Below, piece by piece: positions 9,161-18,646 of a stretch of DNA of 23,935 bases. The position numbers and the translations under genes are program-made. Where the stretch lies: the NCBI GenBank assembly GCA_002081555.1, contig MZNV01000916.1, forward strand, positions 1-23,935, written 5' to 3'. Each line of letters begins with the position of its first letter. The first letter of the stretch is position 1. The notes under the pieces are model-generated. The model ran no database searches, was not told the DNA's origin, and saw nothing but the letters and a program-made list of their open reading frames with translations. The DNA comes from Protostelium mycophagum (taxonomy: Eukaryota; Evosea; Variosea; Protosteliida; Protosteliaceae).

Positions 9161-9360
9161 TTTTCAGTTATAAAACACCAAAGTACCGCGCGACCGCAAT
9201 AAATTACTTTTTGTCAGTTGCATATAAATTCAAATGACACATCATGGTGTCATCTTGAAGACTCATTGTGACACACGTCAAATATGCCGTTAACCAAAAA
9301 CTGTTATTACTGTACATCAGAAACACACGACAACGGCAACAACTCAAACCTAAGTGGAAG

Positions 9361-9994
9361 ATGATATCGGAAGCGCCTTTCGTTCAGGCAAATTCAGAAG
9401 TAGAAGAGTTTTACCCCGTGACTGCAACGTTGGAGCAGCAGTTTATCAATTTGCAAATAAAGGCAGTCGTACGTTAATGTACAGTTTGCCATCAGAGCTC
9501 TATACAACTTGTCTGCAAGCAAAAACTTTAAGAATCTTCACTCAGTATTTTGCAACGCCTATGCTGGACACTTCCCAAATTTCACATACACGCCCCAACT
9601 GGCACATTTACCACAACGAGAGGAAGAACCTTTACCAGCATGCTACAATATGCTCCCCACGCTCAAGGATACTTATCTGCCCTCAGTGGAGAACAGTATG
9701 CCCTGTTTCCCCATATGGGCCATGATCAAAACCCAATTCATCCTGAGGAACTTGTCCGATGACAACAAAGAGGAGGCAACACTACATCAACCAGAGGAGG
9801 ATCTACCCACAGAGTCCTTGTTTCGAGTCTGGTTCTATTCTCGCGCTTTGTTGGAGCTTTATGAACGCGATGGTTTTCCGCCATCTCTGAATGACGCTCT
9901 ATCGCACTACGCTCCGCTAGGGCGGGAAAGTGACTCTTATTTCATCAAAGTTGAGTGGGTGTTGGAGAAGCTGATTCAAAACATTGGCAAGTAG
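9361..9994 (+). CDS. Member of the VPFPVV paralogous family, two exons
   Basis: Exon 1 is 9361-9417, the intron 9418-9466 (49 bases, GTGACT donor, GGCAG acceptor, phase 0) and exon 2 9467-9994, about 194 residues. After the splice the sequence reads SYVNVQFAIRALYN...KNFKNL, aligned with F-VVF-C-QRAYNTW...ENFRQL of the next gene. Further on, HLPQREEEPLPACYNML matches WLPYKEEELIPAEYLSL there. The carboxyl region is helical and not shared. Stop TAG with AATAAA about 18 bases downstream. The frame is open upstream of 9361 to 9268 but without an ATG. Confidence 0.7.
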
Positions 9995-10190
9995 CAGACA
10001 GAGCTACTTGGTAATAAAGCGAGTTACAGAATTGTTCCCTCTTTGTTCACAAGAATCAAGCTTAAGTCAACTTGTTTGCAATGAAAAAGTTTTACAAGTT
10101 ACAGGCACATGTCAGTGTCCATTGACGTCAGTCAGTCCTACGATAAATTTGACAGAGTTGTTCACTTCCAAAAAATCAAAAGCTGTTGTG

Positions 10191-10848
10191 ATGGCCGAAT
10201 ACATAGTCAATTTAGAGCAGTTACCTGTCAGTTTCCGTGACCTTACAAAGATCAACATCAATAGGCCTCAAAACCTCCAATAGCGTACCTTTCCCCGTAG
10301 TTGTTTCACAATCATTCAAAGTGTCGGCCATGAATCTTCTCAAGGAAAGAAACTTTTTGGTCGTTTTTGACTGTCAGAGAGCTTACAACACTTGGTATGA
10401 GGAGAACTTCAGACAACTGACGCCACAAATGGAAAACACCAAGCCCACTTACAGATATGTTTGGACGAACCCACCAGAGGTTATATGGTTGCCTTACAAA
10501 GAAGAAGAACTCATTCCAGCCGAATATCTCAGTCTGGACTTCATCGACCACTGTGACACTGAGGAGTTTTTTTGGAACGTGCTTCACAGCTCACCTCTCC
10601 ACGTGGTAATCCTCTTTCTGTACTTCAATCCATCGTTGGAAACACCTCAACATCACACCGAGCGGAGAGTGGTGTGCTATCAAACGCGCTCACACTTCAA
10701 GAAAGATCGTCTACACATGTACGGCATTCGGCAAAAGATGGTTTTATCAGAGCCACACATCTTTGCAAACATTTTACCTGATGCTTTGGTTTTGTGGTTT
10801 TCCGAGAAACTCAAGGGCAGCAATTGGATCACTATGGAAATAAATTAA
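10191..10848 (+). CDS. Member of the VPFPVV paralogous family, two exons
   Basis: Exon 1 is 10191-10230, the intron 10231-10264 (34 bases, phase 1, AATAG acceptor) and exon 2 10265-10848, about 207 residues. The signature NSVPFPVVVSQSF is at about residue 18, followed by FLVVFDCQRAYNTW and NFRQL, then WLPYKEEELIPAEYL. An SPLHVVILFLYF stretch resembles SLCVVLELLY in the 5509 gene. The last part is basic and aromatic. AATAAA at 10839-10844 sits just before the TAA. An alternative donor a few bases on gives a 28-base intron with the same phase. Confidence 0.7.
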
Positions 10849-10917
10849 GCATCGCATCAAACGACCTTTAGTCTGCGTTGCGGTGTTTGTGGGTGTAGTG
10901 ATGTGTTGTTTATTTCC

Positions 10918-11170
10918 TTACGTCCGCGAGAACAGCCTCCTCATCTTACCAAGTACCATCTCCTTTTGAACAGTGAAAGTCTAGGAAGGTGAGATCTTCG
11001 CCTATACACCAATCAATTTGTTACATCGAGATCGCCATCAACTGGTTCTGCTTGTATATCAGTTTGATCGTCCTCGATTGATTGATCTTTTGTCAACAGA
11101 TGTGATTTGAAAGGATCTCAACTCCGACTTCACGAAATTCAATTTCCCTAACGATAAAATCTAAGAACAT
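10918..11170 (-). CDS. Micro-protein of 53 residues, three exons
   Basis: Not recognised. Exons 11170-11134, 11086-11025 and 10980-10918 are joined by introns of 47 bases (phase 1) and 44 bases (GTAACA donor, TCCTAG acceptor, phase 0). All three exons are too short to appear as ORFs of 60 codons, yet together they give one clean frame from ATG to TAA. The middle exon is acidic (SIEDDQTDIQAEP) and the last one basic (KMRRLFSRT). AATAAA follows the stop by three bases. Convergent with the family gene ending at 10848. Confidence 0.5.
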
Positions 11171-11239
11171 TAATACAATTTTGCTGAAATGAACTACATC
11201 AACCAATTTTGAACTTATCATTTCTCGTCATACTCAACC

Positions 11240-12356
11240 ATGGTAGCACCTAGTTGCTGCACTCTTCCAAACGTCATGTTGATGGGTCAGGCTTGCAGCG
11301 GTAAAAGAACAATTCTGGCTGAGATGCTTGATGGTTTGGTAAATGCTAAGTCTGTGTTGACTGTAAATACGCCACCAAGTTTGGAACGATTTCTGTGTTG
11401 CAGATTTAAAAATCAGCAGTTCAATATAGGCGCTTGTGGACCAGGTACTGATTGCGCCAGAAGCGAACACAGCATATATGTTAACAACGACGCAACTACA
11501 CACATTAATTCCGGTGTACGGGGTCACTTTTACTCTTTTGATCATTTCAGCAAATCCAGAGTTCAAGAGCTACAACTGTGTGAAGACTCATACCTGGTGT
11601 TATTCAGTTCAGTGGTGTTCGATTCCAAGGGATTTATGAATGATTTGACACCGTTGAACGACACAACTGTGCTTGCACTTAGTCAATCTTCTTTTGCCAT
11701 GAATGACAACCAGCGACGGCACGGATTTGTCATCATAGAACTGTCAAGCGGTAGAATGTGGGACAATGTGCAGGTCAGTTTTTTGCACCAAAACGTTTGC
11801 TTCTACTACTTGATCATCTGGTATTCATCATGAAAACGATTGCTGATTTTGACGCTCTAGCTGTGGCTGCAACAGAGAAACGCCAAGACGCCTTTTCCAG
11901 CCAGATATTCACATTTGCTCTTAGCCGACGCTCCACTACCATATTGCATCACTGACACTTCTGTCTCCGATTTGTTGAAGTGGACCCCTGTTGCTTGCCA
12001 TGACTCCGAGTATGTTTACGGAGTTAACACCAACATGACTGTGGACTTGCTGATGTTACTTACACACTATCTGATAAGAAAGTTTTCCAGGTCAAAGATT
12101 TGCTTTAGGCTTGCCTCAATTGAAACAAACGATCGATATGATAATAAACGGCAAATATGATCTGTTCAAGGAGATCATGAATCACTGCATTTGGTGTGAA
12201 AACCAACACCATCCCTTGTGCCTAGCTAAATTTCTAACATCAAAAGAAGACAAGATGGCAACGATTTCAGTTGCAGAGGGTCTTCCTGTGAAGCCAGTTG
12301 AGGAGGAGATGTTGCAGAGCAAGCTAATCATATGGCTGAAACATGCATCATCATGA
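11240..12356 (+). CDS. P-loop NTPase, possibly A32-like packaging ATPase
   Basis: Exons 11240-11773, 11861-12054 and 12083-12356 with introns of 87 bases (GTCAGT donor, CTCTAG acceptor, phase 0) and 28 bases (phase 2), about 333 residues. A Walker A motif, MGQACSGKRT, begins at about residue 16. A later segment, TTVLALSQSSF (about residues 142-152), resembles the glutamine sensor motif of giant-virus A32 packaging ATPases. The expected Walker B acidic pair is not obvious: the likeliest strand, SYLVLFSS, has serines there. A Cys/His cluster (CIWCENQHH) lies in the last exon. With the capsid gene nearby a packaging role is plausible, but another P-loop family cannot be excluded. Confidence 0.45.
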
Positions 12357-12527
12357 ACGAACGGAAATACAGTCACTAACAATGTTTGATAAAACAAATT
12401 GCAGATCCTGTTGTAGGAGCTTGTGTTTTGCCATTCATCCTTGATTGATTGTCTTATTGTAACTTGTTTACAACCTAAACAAAGATCACATCGATCACAA
12501 AGTCAACCAAACGACGGGTGACTCGAA

Positions 12528-13346
12528 ATGAAAACCTTCAACATGATTGTCGCAGTATGCAATAACTGGGGAATTGGCAAAGACAACCACATACCGTGGA
12601 TGATCAAGTGAGTGAACTTCCTGACTTGTGAAATTTGACATCTCAAGAAAAGATCTGCGTTACTTCAAGGATGTTACAACAGAATGCCCTAACCCGAGCC
12701 TTAAAAACATCGTGATCATGGGTCGTCGCACGTATCTCTCCATTCCTCCAAAGCTTAGACCCCTATCAAATCAGATTAACATCATTCTCAGCAGAAACCA
12801 AGATTTGAAGAAGTAACTGGTCACTTTTGCGTTTATGTACTGATCACTGTCAGTCAAGAGACATTGCCAGACAACGTGTTTGTAGTTGATTCTTTAGATG
12901 CGGCTTTCAATGAGGTGTATCAGGGTTCACTGAGGGATAAAGTCAATAATGTCTTTGTAATTGGTGGAGCGCAGATTTACCAGGAAGGTAACAGTCTCCC
13001 GTGATTGACGTCATTTTGTTTGGTTGAACTCCAACTCACTCAGTGTTGTACCGCATTCGTGCTTGAAAGCAATGTTGTGCACTAAAGTCCCTCCCTTGCA
13101 AAAGACTCCGATGCAGAATGTACGTTCTCAGAAATGACCTACTTCAGGGCTAAACATCTCAAAAGCCGACAACAGTACGCGTTCAGTTCATCTTGATGTA
13201 CTGTTTCTTAGCAGTTTGGAGTTATTTCAGATATAGCATACAAGGAACCTCTAACCTCAACAGATTTTGTTTGCAAACAGATATATGTCACTCATCTGTT
13301 GGAAACTATTGAGTGTGACACCTTTTTTCCAAAATTGGATGATTGA
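12528..13346 (+). CDS. Dihydrofolate reductase, five exons, truncated C-terminus
   Basis: Reduces dihydrofolate to tetrahydrofolate with NADPH, feeding thymidylate synthesis. Exons 12528-12607, 12648-12812, 12854-12987, 13044-13058 and 13264-13346; introns 40, 41, 56 and 205 bases, all phase-consistent (GTGAGT and GTAAC donors). 158 residues. Visible family motifs: IVAVCNNWGIGKDNHIPW at the start (substrate/Met20 region), IVIMGRRTYLSIP, INIILSR, FVIGGAQIY (cofactor GG) and CDTFFP near the end. The family normally has about 30 more residues with the last two strands; here a TGA follows almost directly. The fourth intron has a weak donor (GTGCTT). The 3' end overlaps the convergent gene at 13292. 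Confidence 0.9.
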
Positions 13347-14392
13347 GACTTATTGTCCACCAGAAGAAGAGAAGTGACAGTACCCTCCCTGTGTGCAACC
13401 TCGAGTTCAATGATGATAGTGTTGTTGTTCATTTCACAATCACTCAAGACATTCAAGTTCAGGTTGTGCACAGACACCTTATCAAAGTTGATAGGAACTC
13501 TCTTCACCACACAATACTTTGGAGAGATTTTCTGATATGCAAGTAGTGCTTTGAACCACCAAGACACGTTCATGCCAGAACAACTCCGGGCTGGTGCAGA
13601 TGGTTGCACTAATTCTTGCAAGTACCACAGCGCCTTCTCTGCAACCGTGGTGGTGCGTACTTTGTGCACTTTCACCTTGCTGCTTATGCAGTCGTACATA
13701 TCTGTGTAGAAGCTTTGTTTTGGCAGAGCATCGACTTGTTCTTCTTCCCCAATGTTATACTTGGCATATTTGGAACAAACAGCAGGTTGCTTACGTTTGC
13801 TCCATGCTTCCTCCGCAAACTTGGGCTGTACCCCTGCTGCCACCTTCCTTTCTTCTTTCTTTGACGCCTTGGCAGAAGTTTGTTGTCCAAGGGCAGGCTT
13901 GTTCATCAAAGCTGGTAGAATAGAGGTCAAGCCCTTGGCAATCTCAACAGTCATACCGCCGCCATATTGCCAGTCGAACTCTCTGAGTTCAAAGCCATAC
14001 CTTTGGAGATACTCTTTGAAAGCTGTTCTCAAAGCTTTGTTTGGTGCAACAACAAGAGCGGAAACAAACTTCTGCAGCTCTAATATTCCTCGGTTTGAAG
14101 TGAGAGCTGGTTGTTTTTCCTCTGGAAATCTGACTACTTTACTGGGCTTCTTTTCGGTCTTTGGCTTCTTTTCGGTATTGACTTTCTTTGTGGTCTTCAC
14201 TGTAGCTTCTTCTGCACCTTCTGAAGAAGGTACTTTTCTCCATTGATATTTTCCATTTTGTAAGACCGGGGTATATTGGCCGTCTGGACAACCTCTCAAG
14301 ACCTGTCCAACAAAGTTGGCCGAATCCAAACCACGTCCAAGTGGTGTTCTGGAGGTTCCAATACATGGGCCTTCTGCTTTTTGTCCCTTCAT
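13292..14392 (-). CDS. Basic 366-residue protein of unknown function
   Basis: Longest uninterrupted ORF in the window. The amino end has CPDGQYTPVLQNGKYQWRKV (about residues 35-54), then a Lys-rich linker (TTKKVNTEKKPKTEKKPSK), then a predicted helical domain (about 100-165), a second basic linker and a carboxyl domain with a hydrophobic beta pattern (NTIIIELEV). Basic composition suggests a nucleic-acid-binding or virion-core role, which is inference. The last 55 bases lie opposite the final DHFR exon. A pyrimidine-rich 35-base GT...AG segment near the end could be an intron giving a different terminus. Confidence 0.7.
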   Translation of the reverse strand: MKGQKAEGPCIGTSRTPLGRGLDSANFVGQVLRGCPDGQYTPVLQNGKYQWRKVPSSEGAEEATVKTTKKVNTEKKPKTEKKPSKVVRFPEEKQPALTSNRGILELQKFVSALVVAPNKALRTAFKEYLQRYGFELREFDWQYGGGMTVEIAKGLTSILPALMNKPALGQQTSAKASKKEERKVAAGVQPKFAEEAWSKRKQPAVCSKYAKYNIGEEEQVDALPKQSFYTDMYDCISSKVKVHKVRTTTVAEKALWYLQELVQPSAPARSCSGMNVSWWFKALLAYQKISPKYCVVKRVPINFDKVSVHNLNLNVLSDCEMNNNTIIIELEVAHREGTVTSLLLVDNKSQSSNFGKKVSHSIVSNR

Positions 14393-14504
14393 CTTGCTCT
14401 GCTTAGTTGTGAGAATTAGTATTTGAGTTTGCGAGAAAATTTCAATAAGCCTTTTGATTTGTCCAAATGACTTCCATTTGTGATCTGAAGACGCTAGTTG
14501 TCAC

Positions 14505-14690
14505 TCAATCAAGGAGCTCTCGTCCTCCTCCGACTTTGAATCCCTGTTGTATATCTGTTTCCAGGTTTCGATAGTGCCCCATCCCGCGCAAAACACCTGT
14601 TGGACTGGAAGTCATTAGCATCATCACATTCAAATCGTTGTGCTGCTTGCCTTCGTACATTAATTGCCTGACCAAGATGAATGTCAGCAT
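14505..14690 (-). CDS. Small ORF, unknown
   Basis: Intact 61-codon ORF ending in TGA, upstream of and on the same strand as the basic protein. It has an even, protein-like composition (LNVMMLMTSSPTGVLRGMG) but no recognised family. The 5' end overlaps the ATG of the plus-strand gene at 14677; using the internal ATG at 14660 would avoid the overlap. Confidence 0.35.
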   Translation of the reverse strand: MLTFILVRQLMYEGKQHNDLNVMMLMTSSPTGVLRGMGHYRNLETDIQQGFKVGGGRELLD

Positions 14691-15483
14691 TATATTAATT
14701 CTGACCGGAGCTCCGAGCTACAGCACCGACTATATCAGTTCGCGTTTGTTCAGATTGGTTGTGTTTGCTTAACACACAATGCAGAGCAACGTCGTGGGAG
14801 CAAGTCAAGTCATGGTTGGACAAAAGCAGCTTGTGAATTGTTGTTTTACAGGGTAAGGTATATCACAGAGGAGTAGGAGCCTGATCATGCACAGTTAAAT
14901 GAAGTAACAAATCTTGCTGTAAGTAACATCAAGACAGCACTTGCTGTGGTATAGTCTGATGTTGCCAGAGAAGGTATCAGCACAACTACATCACCAAACG
15001 CCGGATGTATCTTGCTTTGAATTTATGTCTGATTACTCTAGGGGCTTTAGCAAGGTCAGTTTGTTGTACAAGTAAGGTATAACTGAACTTTATAGTGTAA
15101 TTTCATTCACATCAGATCAAGTCAACAAGTCTGTTGCTTTACAGGTTCCTGTTGTCTGCTATTGTCCACCTGAATCAGTCCAGCTAAACCTGTCGAATCA
15201 TTCAATAGTGTAGATATGGGTGTCACAGACGGCATATTTACCTGTCATAGATGTATTCACCAGAACAGTACGACAACAAGGGAAGATCAAATGTGTTGCT
15301 GGTATATTGTGCAGGAGCACTCAGCGCGGTGATTGCTGTACGGGTTGGGAGTATACATCTTGTTTTAATCGTCCTAGATTGGCAGTGCCATTTCAACGTT
15401 CTGTAATTTGGCTTCCTCGATGGAATGTTCAAGAAACGCAGCAAATTCCACAACTCAGCTGTCCAGACAGATTTTTCAGATAG
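14677..15483 (+). CDS. Probable secreted Cys-rich protein, several exons, middle unresolved
   Basis: The start gives a signal-like sequence (MNVSIILILTGAPSYS). Supported pieces: exon 14677-14757; intron 14758-14784 (27 bases); coding from 14785; an intron with canonical GTAAGT at about 14916; an exon ending at 15054; intron 15055-15144 (90 bases, TTTACAG acceptor); exon 15145-15177; intron 15178-15213 (36 bases, TGTAG acceptor); last exon 15214-15483. The last exon has seven cysteines and aromatic-rich segments (CCTGWEYTSC, VIWLPRWN). The central exons could not be phased uniquely. No family recognised. Confidence 0.4.
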
Positions 15484-15520
15484 TCAGTGCTAATCCATCT
15501 GTGGGTATAAATTGTGATAT

Positions 15521-15650
15521 GTCAAAACGGAACGGTCCCAAATTTTTTTGGTCGGCAAAAAGTGCATCTTTGCATTGTGCCTGAGTAGACTTTATCGGGA
15601 ACAGTAGGTTTTTTGCAAGCCTCTGGACTTTGGGACCGTCCCGTTTTGAC
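15521..15650. repeat. 22-bp inverted repeat, MITE-like or hairpin
   Basis: Arms at 15521-15542 and 15629-15650 are inverted copies matching at 21 of 22 positions (GTCAAAACGG...CGGTCCCAAA). The 86-base spacer holds no gene. The element lies between the stop at 15483 and the ATG at 15668. No clear target-site duplication flanks it, so a miniature transposon is only one option; a terminator, origin-like hairpin or operator is also possible. Confidence 0.75.
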
Positions 15651-15667
15651 AATTTTACAAGTCGTAT

Positions 15668-16153
15668 ATGCAACTGCTCAATTCGGCAGGATCGTCCGAA
15701 CATGAGCAAAACAATGAAGCTGATCAACGTAACAAGATTTACACCAACACTCTAAAACATAACAGCGTTCTTTGGACAAGATACAGGAACAATCAGGCGA
15801 CGTTGCAAGTAAGTGATCAAGACCGGTCAAGATTCATTATCTTCAGCTGAGAACTTGACTCTTGATCATATTCAATCGAAAGTTTCAAAAGCCCAAAGCC
15901 GCACAAAGCGTGTCAAAAGCGAAGGTAGCACCAGCAAGGTAATTGGTAGTAAGAGCATCTCAAGGACTGACACGCCGTTTGAGTTAGATTACGTGCAAAA
16001 GTTACTGTTCACAATGTCATCAAACCCTGACATCCATGAATCCTGTAACCCACATCAAACAGGTAATAGCATTTTGAACATTGGAACCTAAACCCTGACA
16101 ATCTAGTTATTGAGGTTCCTTCCAACGATACTGCGCAATATGATAACGAATAA
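15668..16153 (+). CDS. Unknown hydrophilic protein, three exons
   Basis: Exons 15668-15808, 15852-16062 and 16107-16153. Intron 1 is 43 bases (canonical GTAAGT donor, GAG acceptor chosen for phase); intron 2 is 44 bases (GTAATA donor, CCCTGAC branch-like motif, CTAG acceptor, phase 1). The product has about 132 residues, rich in Asn, Ser, Lys and Gln, with a basic patch (SRTKRVKSEGS). The final TAA lies inside AATAAA (16149-16154), which independently supports the 3' end. No family recognised. Confidence 0.6.
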
Positions 16154-16203
16154 ATGGAAGTTTAAATCGTAATTTTGTCAATACATCTGACAGTGTAATT
16201 GAC

Positions 16204-16517
16204 ATGGTCAACGGCACAGTCGCCCTTGCCTCTAACCAAATTGTGATGTACGTTGGAAAAGAATGCTCATTCTCTAAGAAGCTGTTGAAAATGGTAATGC
16301 TAATACCTTATTATCGGAGGTGACGTAAAATATACATATTACAACCATATCGCTAACGCTCTGCTGTCAAATAGCTGTCTGTGATGTTGTAAAATATCCA
16401 GCTATATGTTCACACATAAACGTGATACCCACAATTGACACTTGCCAGGGCGGGAATTCTTTGAAAGAGGCAAGTAGAAATACAATTTATAAAATTAATA
16501 AGCTCATAGGGGATTGA
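16204..16517 (+). CDS. Glutaredoxin/thioredoxin-fold protein with CxxS site
   Basis: Exon 1 is 16204-16293 and encodes IVMYVGKECSFSKKLLKM, the strand-turn-helix around a redox Cys. A later exon (about 16375-16473) encodes VVKYPAIC...INVIPTID, with the cis-proline motif typical of the fold. The last exon, 16510-16517, completes RD-stop after a 36-base intron (16474-16509). The site is C-S-F-S, a monothiol form. The junction between the first two pieces (about 16294-16374) is not phase-consistent in my model, so a boundary is wrong or a micro-exon is missed. It would reduce or glutathionylate thiols; a role in virion disulfide chemistry is speculation. Confidence 0.5.
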
Positions 16518-16546
16518 GGCAATCATTTGGATTTGTGAAAGTGCAC

Positions 16547-17244
16547 ATGAAGAATTCCGGCAGCAGGTGAGAGAAGTCAACTACCTCAGATGCTCATTGT
16601 TGCAGCAAATGAGTTCAAGGGAGTATGGGTTGCTGATGAGTATTATCTCTACCGTGCTGAACCCCAATCTCAAATCGATAGACGGACTGAGCGCAGGTTC
16701 ACACTCGTTTTCATTTAGGATCTGACCGCTTCAGAGTCACTACCCGATGTTTCTGCACAACCACAAATATCTTTAACAGCAAAAGGAATTGGTGGATGTG
16801 CGGGTAGACCCTCCATCTGGTCGGCAGATGCAGAGTGCACTGATCTGCTAGAACTAACCAAGAAACTACATGAAACAGACCTTTGTGACGCCTCTACAAA
16901 CGAGCACAAGAAGAATGACACCGCAGTGCGCACACCGGCTATAAGAAAACCAGACAATAAGTTTACTGCTACTACCTTTCAAAGGGGGGTTGCAAAGGAA
17001 GCCAAGTAATAAAGATTGTATCCATTTTGTCGGAAAGTTGCAATGCTGTGATGCCTTCGCAGCGTCTCAATTTTGTCAACAGGAAGGGCGCCACGCTATC
17101 AATGGAGATTACTGGCAAGCCAAGATGACTTGGAGCCTAAATACTCAGGAATTGAGTGCTGAAGCGGTTTACCTGGGAGATAGTATATTGCATGGTGAAA
17201 CATCCAGCTTTAGCATTTCTGATCATTTGCTCCCAACAATCTAA
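16547..17244 (+). CDS. Unknown protein, four exons
   Basis: Exons 16547-16566, 16614-16653, 16719-16960 and 16998-17244, introns 47 (GTGAGA donor), 65 (TTTTCATTTAG acceptor) and 37 bases, all phase-consistent, about 182 residues. The third exon is Asp/Glu/Ser/Lys-rich, the last has HFVGKLQCCDAFAASQFC with three closely spaced Cys. A second open frame (about 16590-16715) overlaps exon 2 and intron 2 and also looks protein-like, so the 5' half is less certain than the 3' half. No family recognised. Confidence 0.5.
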
Positions 17245-17481
17245 CCATATACTTTCCCAGGATGAGTTCTTTGCTAGTCAGTGAGCAGTCATTCCCAAAA
17301 CACTTACGATCCCAGTTTTATTGGGCATCATTTTGAGCAACTCATATGCGTCAATGGATGAACTCATGACGTGATGTTTCTCTCCAACATACAGTCTATA
17401 CATTTTCGCATTTGCTACATAAACACTTTATTTGCTTGCCAATTTGTTTGCTGCACTTCTTATTCCACTTTTCACAAGATC
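17245..17481. other. Convergent intergenic region
   Basis: Between the stop of the plus-strand gene at 17244 and the stop of the patatin gene at 17482. A minus-strand AATAAA near 17427-17432 fits the patatin transcript. No gene seen. Confidence 0.45.
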
Positions 17482-18580
17482 TTAAGTGGTCAGAAGTGGC
17501 ACTTGCGTTATCTCACCATTGATCTGTGAGGTTTTCATTTTGAACTGAAAGGTGTTCGATGAACAGTCGTCACAGAGAACTTCCGTGACCTGAGGTTGGA
17601 CTTTGCGTTTTGCCTTTGAACCATCAACTACACGAAGAACTGTATGACACACTTTCACCTTCAAAACGCCACAGAGATCATCCAGTACCTGACCAATCCC
17701 CTAGGAAAGAACTTAGCGTTTAAAAAACAGGCGTTCACTGATCTCACCAAAGTAGCTGTGTGTGTGCAAATCCCAGAGCTATTCGACGTTAGTAAGTTCG
17801 GATTTCAATCCTGAACCTGCGTCAAAAGTTTCAGAGAACTAAACTCGGCTGGACACAAGTCAATTCCAAGCGCAACGTCCTGAGGCTTGAGTCGACCGAT
17901 CGGATAATTTTCAACCAATCCGGGGTCCGTCCAAATGTCATTTGATACCACGAGCTTTTCAAATAGGATTGGTACTGCTGACGAAATAAGAGTGGCTAAT
18001 TTGAGGTGCCTACCAGTTGTCATCAACAGAGCATCAACCACCTTGAAATGTGATGTGGCAGTTGTTGAAAGAGAGATTGGCTTGCCCAATCTCTTGGACA
18101 AGCTTACAACTTCTAAATGACAACCAGAGACGTTGTACAAATCCAAAAATGTCACTTCATGGGTGCCGAATTTTGCTGCAAACAAATCTTGCAGTGTTTC
18201 GACAAAGTAGTCTATAAATTTAGTCACATCAAGAGATATTGTTACCTTTAGAACATAAGTAACCTTTTGTCAGCAGACGCATACCACTCATCATTCTATT
18301 TTGCTCAGATGTGAGTGGTGTACATCATCTTACTTGGTGATCCTTGTTGGTTGAAAGGAGAACATGGTGTTGTATATTTCTTGAACAGAAAATCCGCTTG
18401 CCAACAATGCACACAGCACTCCTCTGATGGAGCATCCAATGAATTTGGTCACTTGATCTAGAACTCCACTGAATCTTTAGGATGATTACGTAAGACTAGC
18501 TTAACGTCCAAGTATGCAAGAACACCAACAGCAAATGGCCATTTCATACCACTGCCGGAGATAACAAGTGTGTTGATCAT
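17482..18580 (-). CDS. Patatin-like phospholipase, five exons
   Basis: Acyl hydrolase family with a Ser-Asp dyad, common in giant viruses. Exons 18580-18490, 18457-18334, 18295-18246, 18211-17817 and 17700-17482; introns 32, 38, 34 and 116 bases, phase-consistent, with GTAAG/GTAAC donors and a TACTAAC-type branch sequence in the last. About 292 residues. The oxyanion loop VISGSGMKWPFAVGVLAYL is near the start, the nucleophile elbow FIGCSIRGVLCALLASGF follows, and the Asp motif IWTDPGLVENYPI is near residue 200. Deviations from consensus: GGGxKG reads GSGMKW, GxSxG reads GCSIR, DGG reads DPG. Ser and Asp are kept, so activity is possible but uncertain. Substrate unknown, presumably membrane lipid. 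Confidence 0.85.
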
Positions 18581-18646
18581 GATCAAAATCAACCTGGAAC
18601 GTCTTTATTGAACAAAGCGCGCTGCGGAAATCCCCAACATCCGTTG

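Noticed and set aside
11436-11955. Alternative frames across the P-loop gene
   Set aside because: They overlap exon 1 and the 87-base intron; the Walker A frame with phase 0 splicing is more consistent, though LLLLLDHL in one frame keeps a small doubt.
639-17244. Reassignment of UAG (to Gln) because many frames contain in-frame TAG
   Set aside because: Most of these TAGs turned out to be intron acceptors (for example 15211-15213, 16716-16718) or out-of-frame reads past an intron, and TAG is used as a terminal stop at 4614, 8846 and 9994.
17644-17814. Plus-strand ORF of 56 residues opposite the patatin gene
   Set aside because: It is a complete ATG-to-TGA frame but lies antisense to the last patatin intron and exon, whose coding is supported by family similarity.
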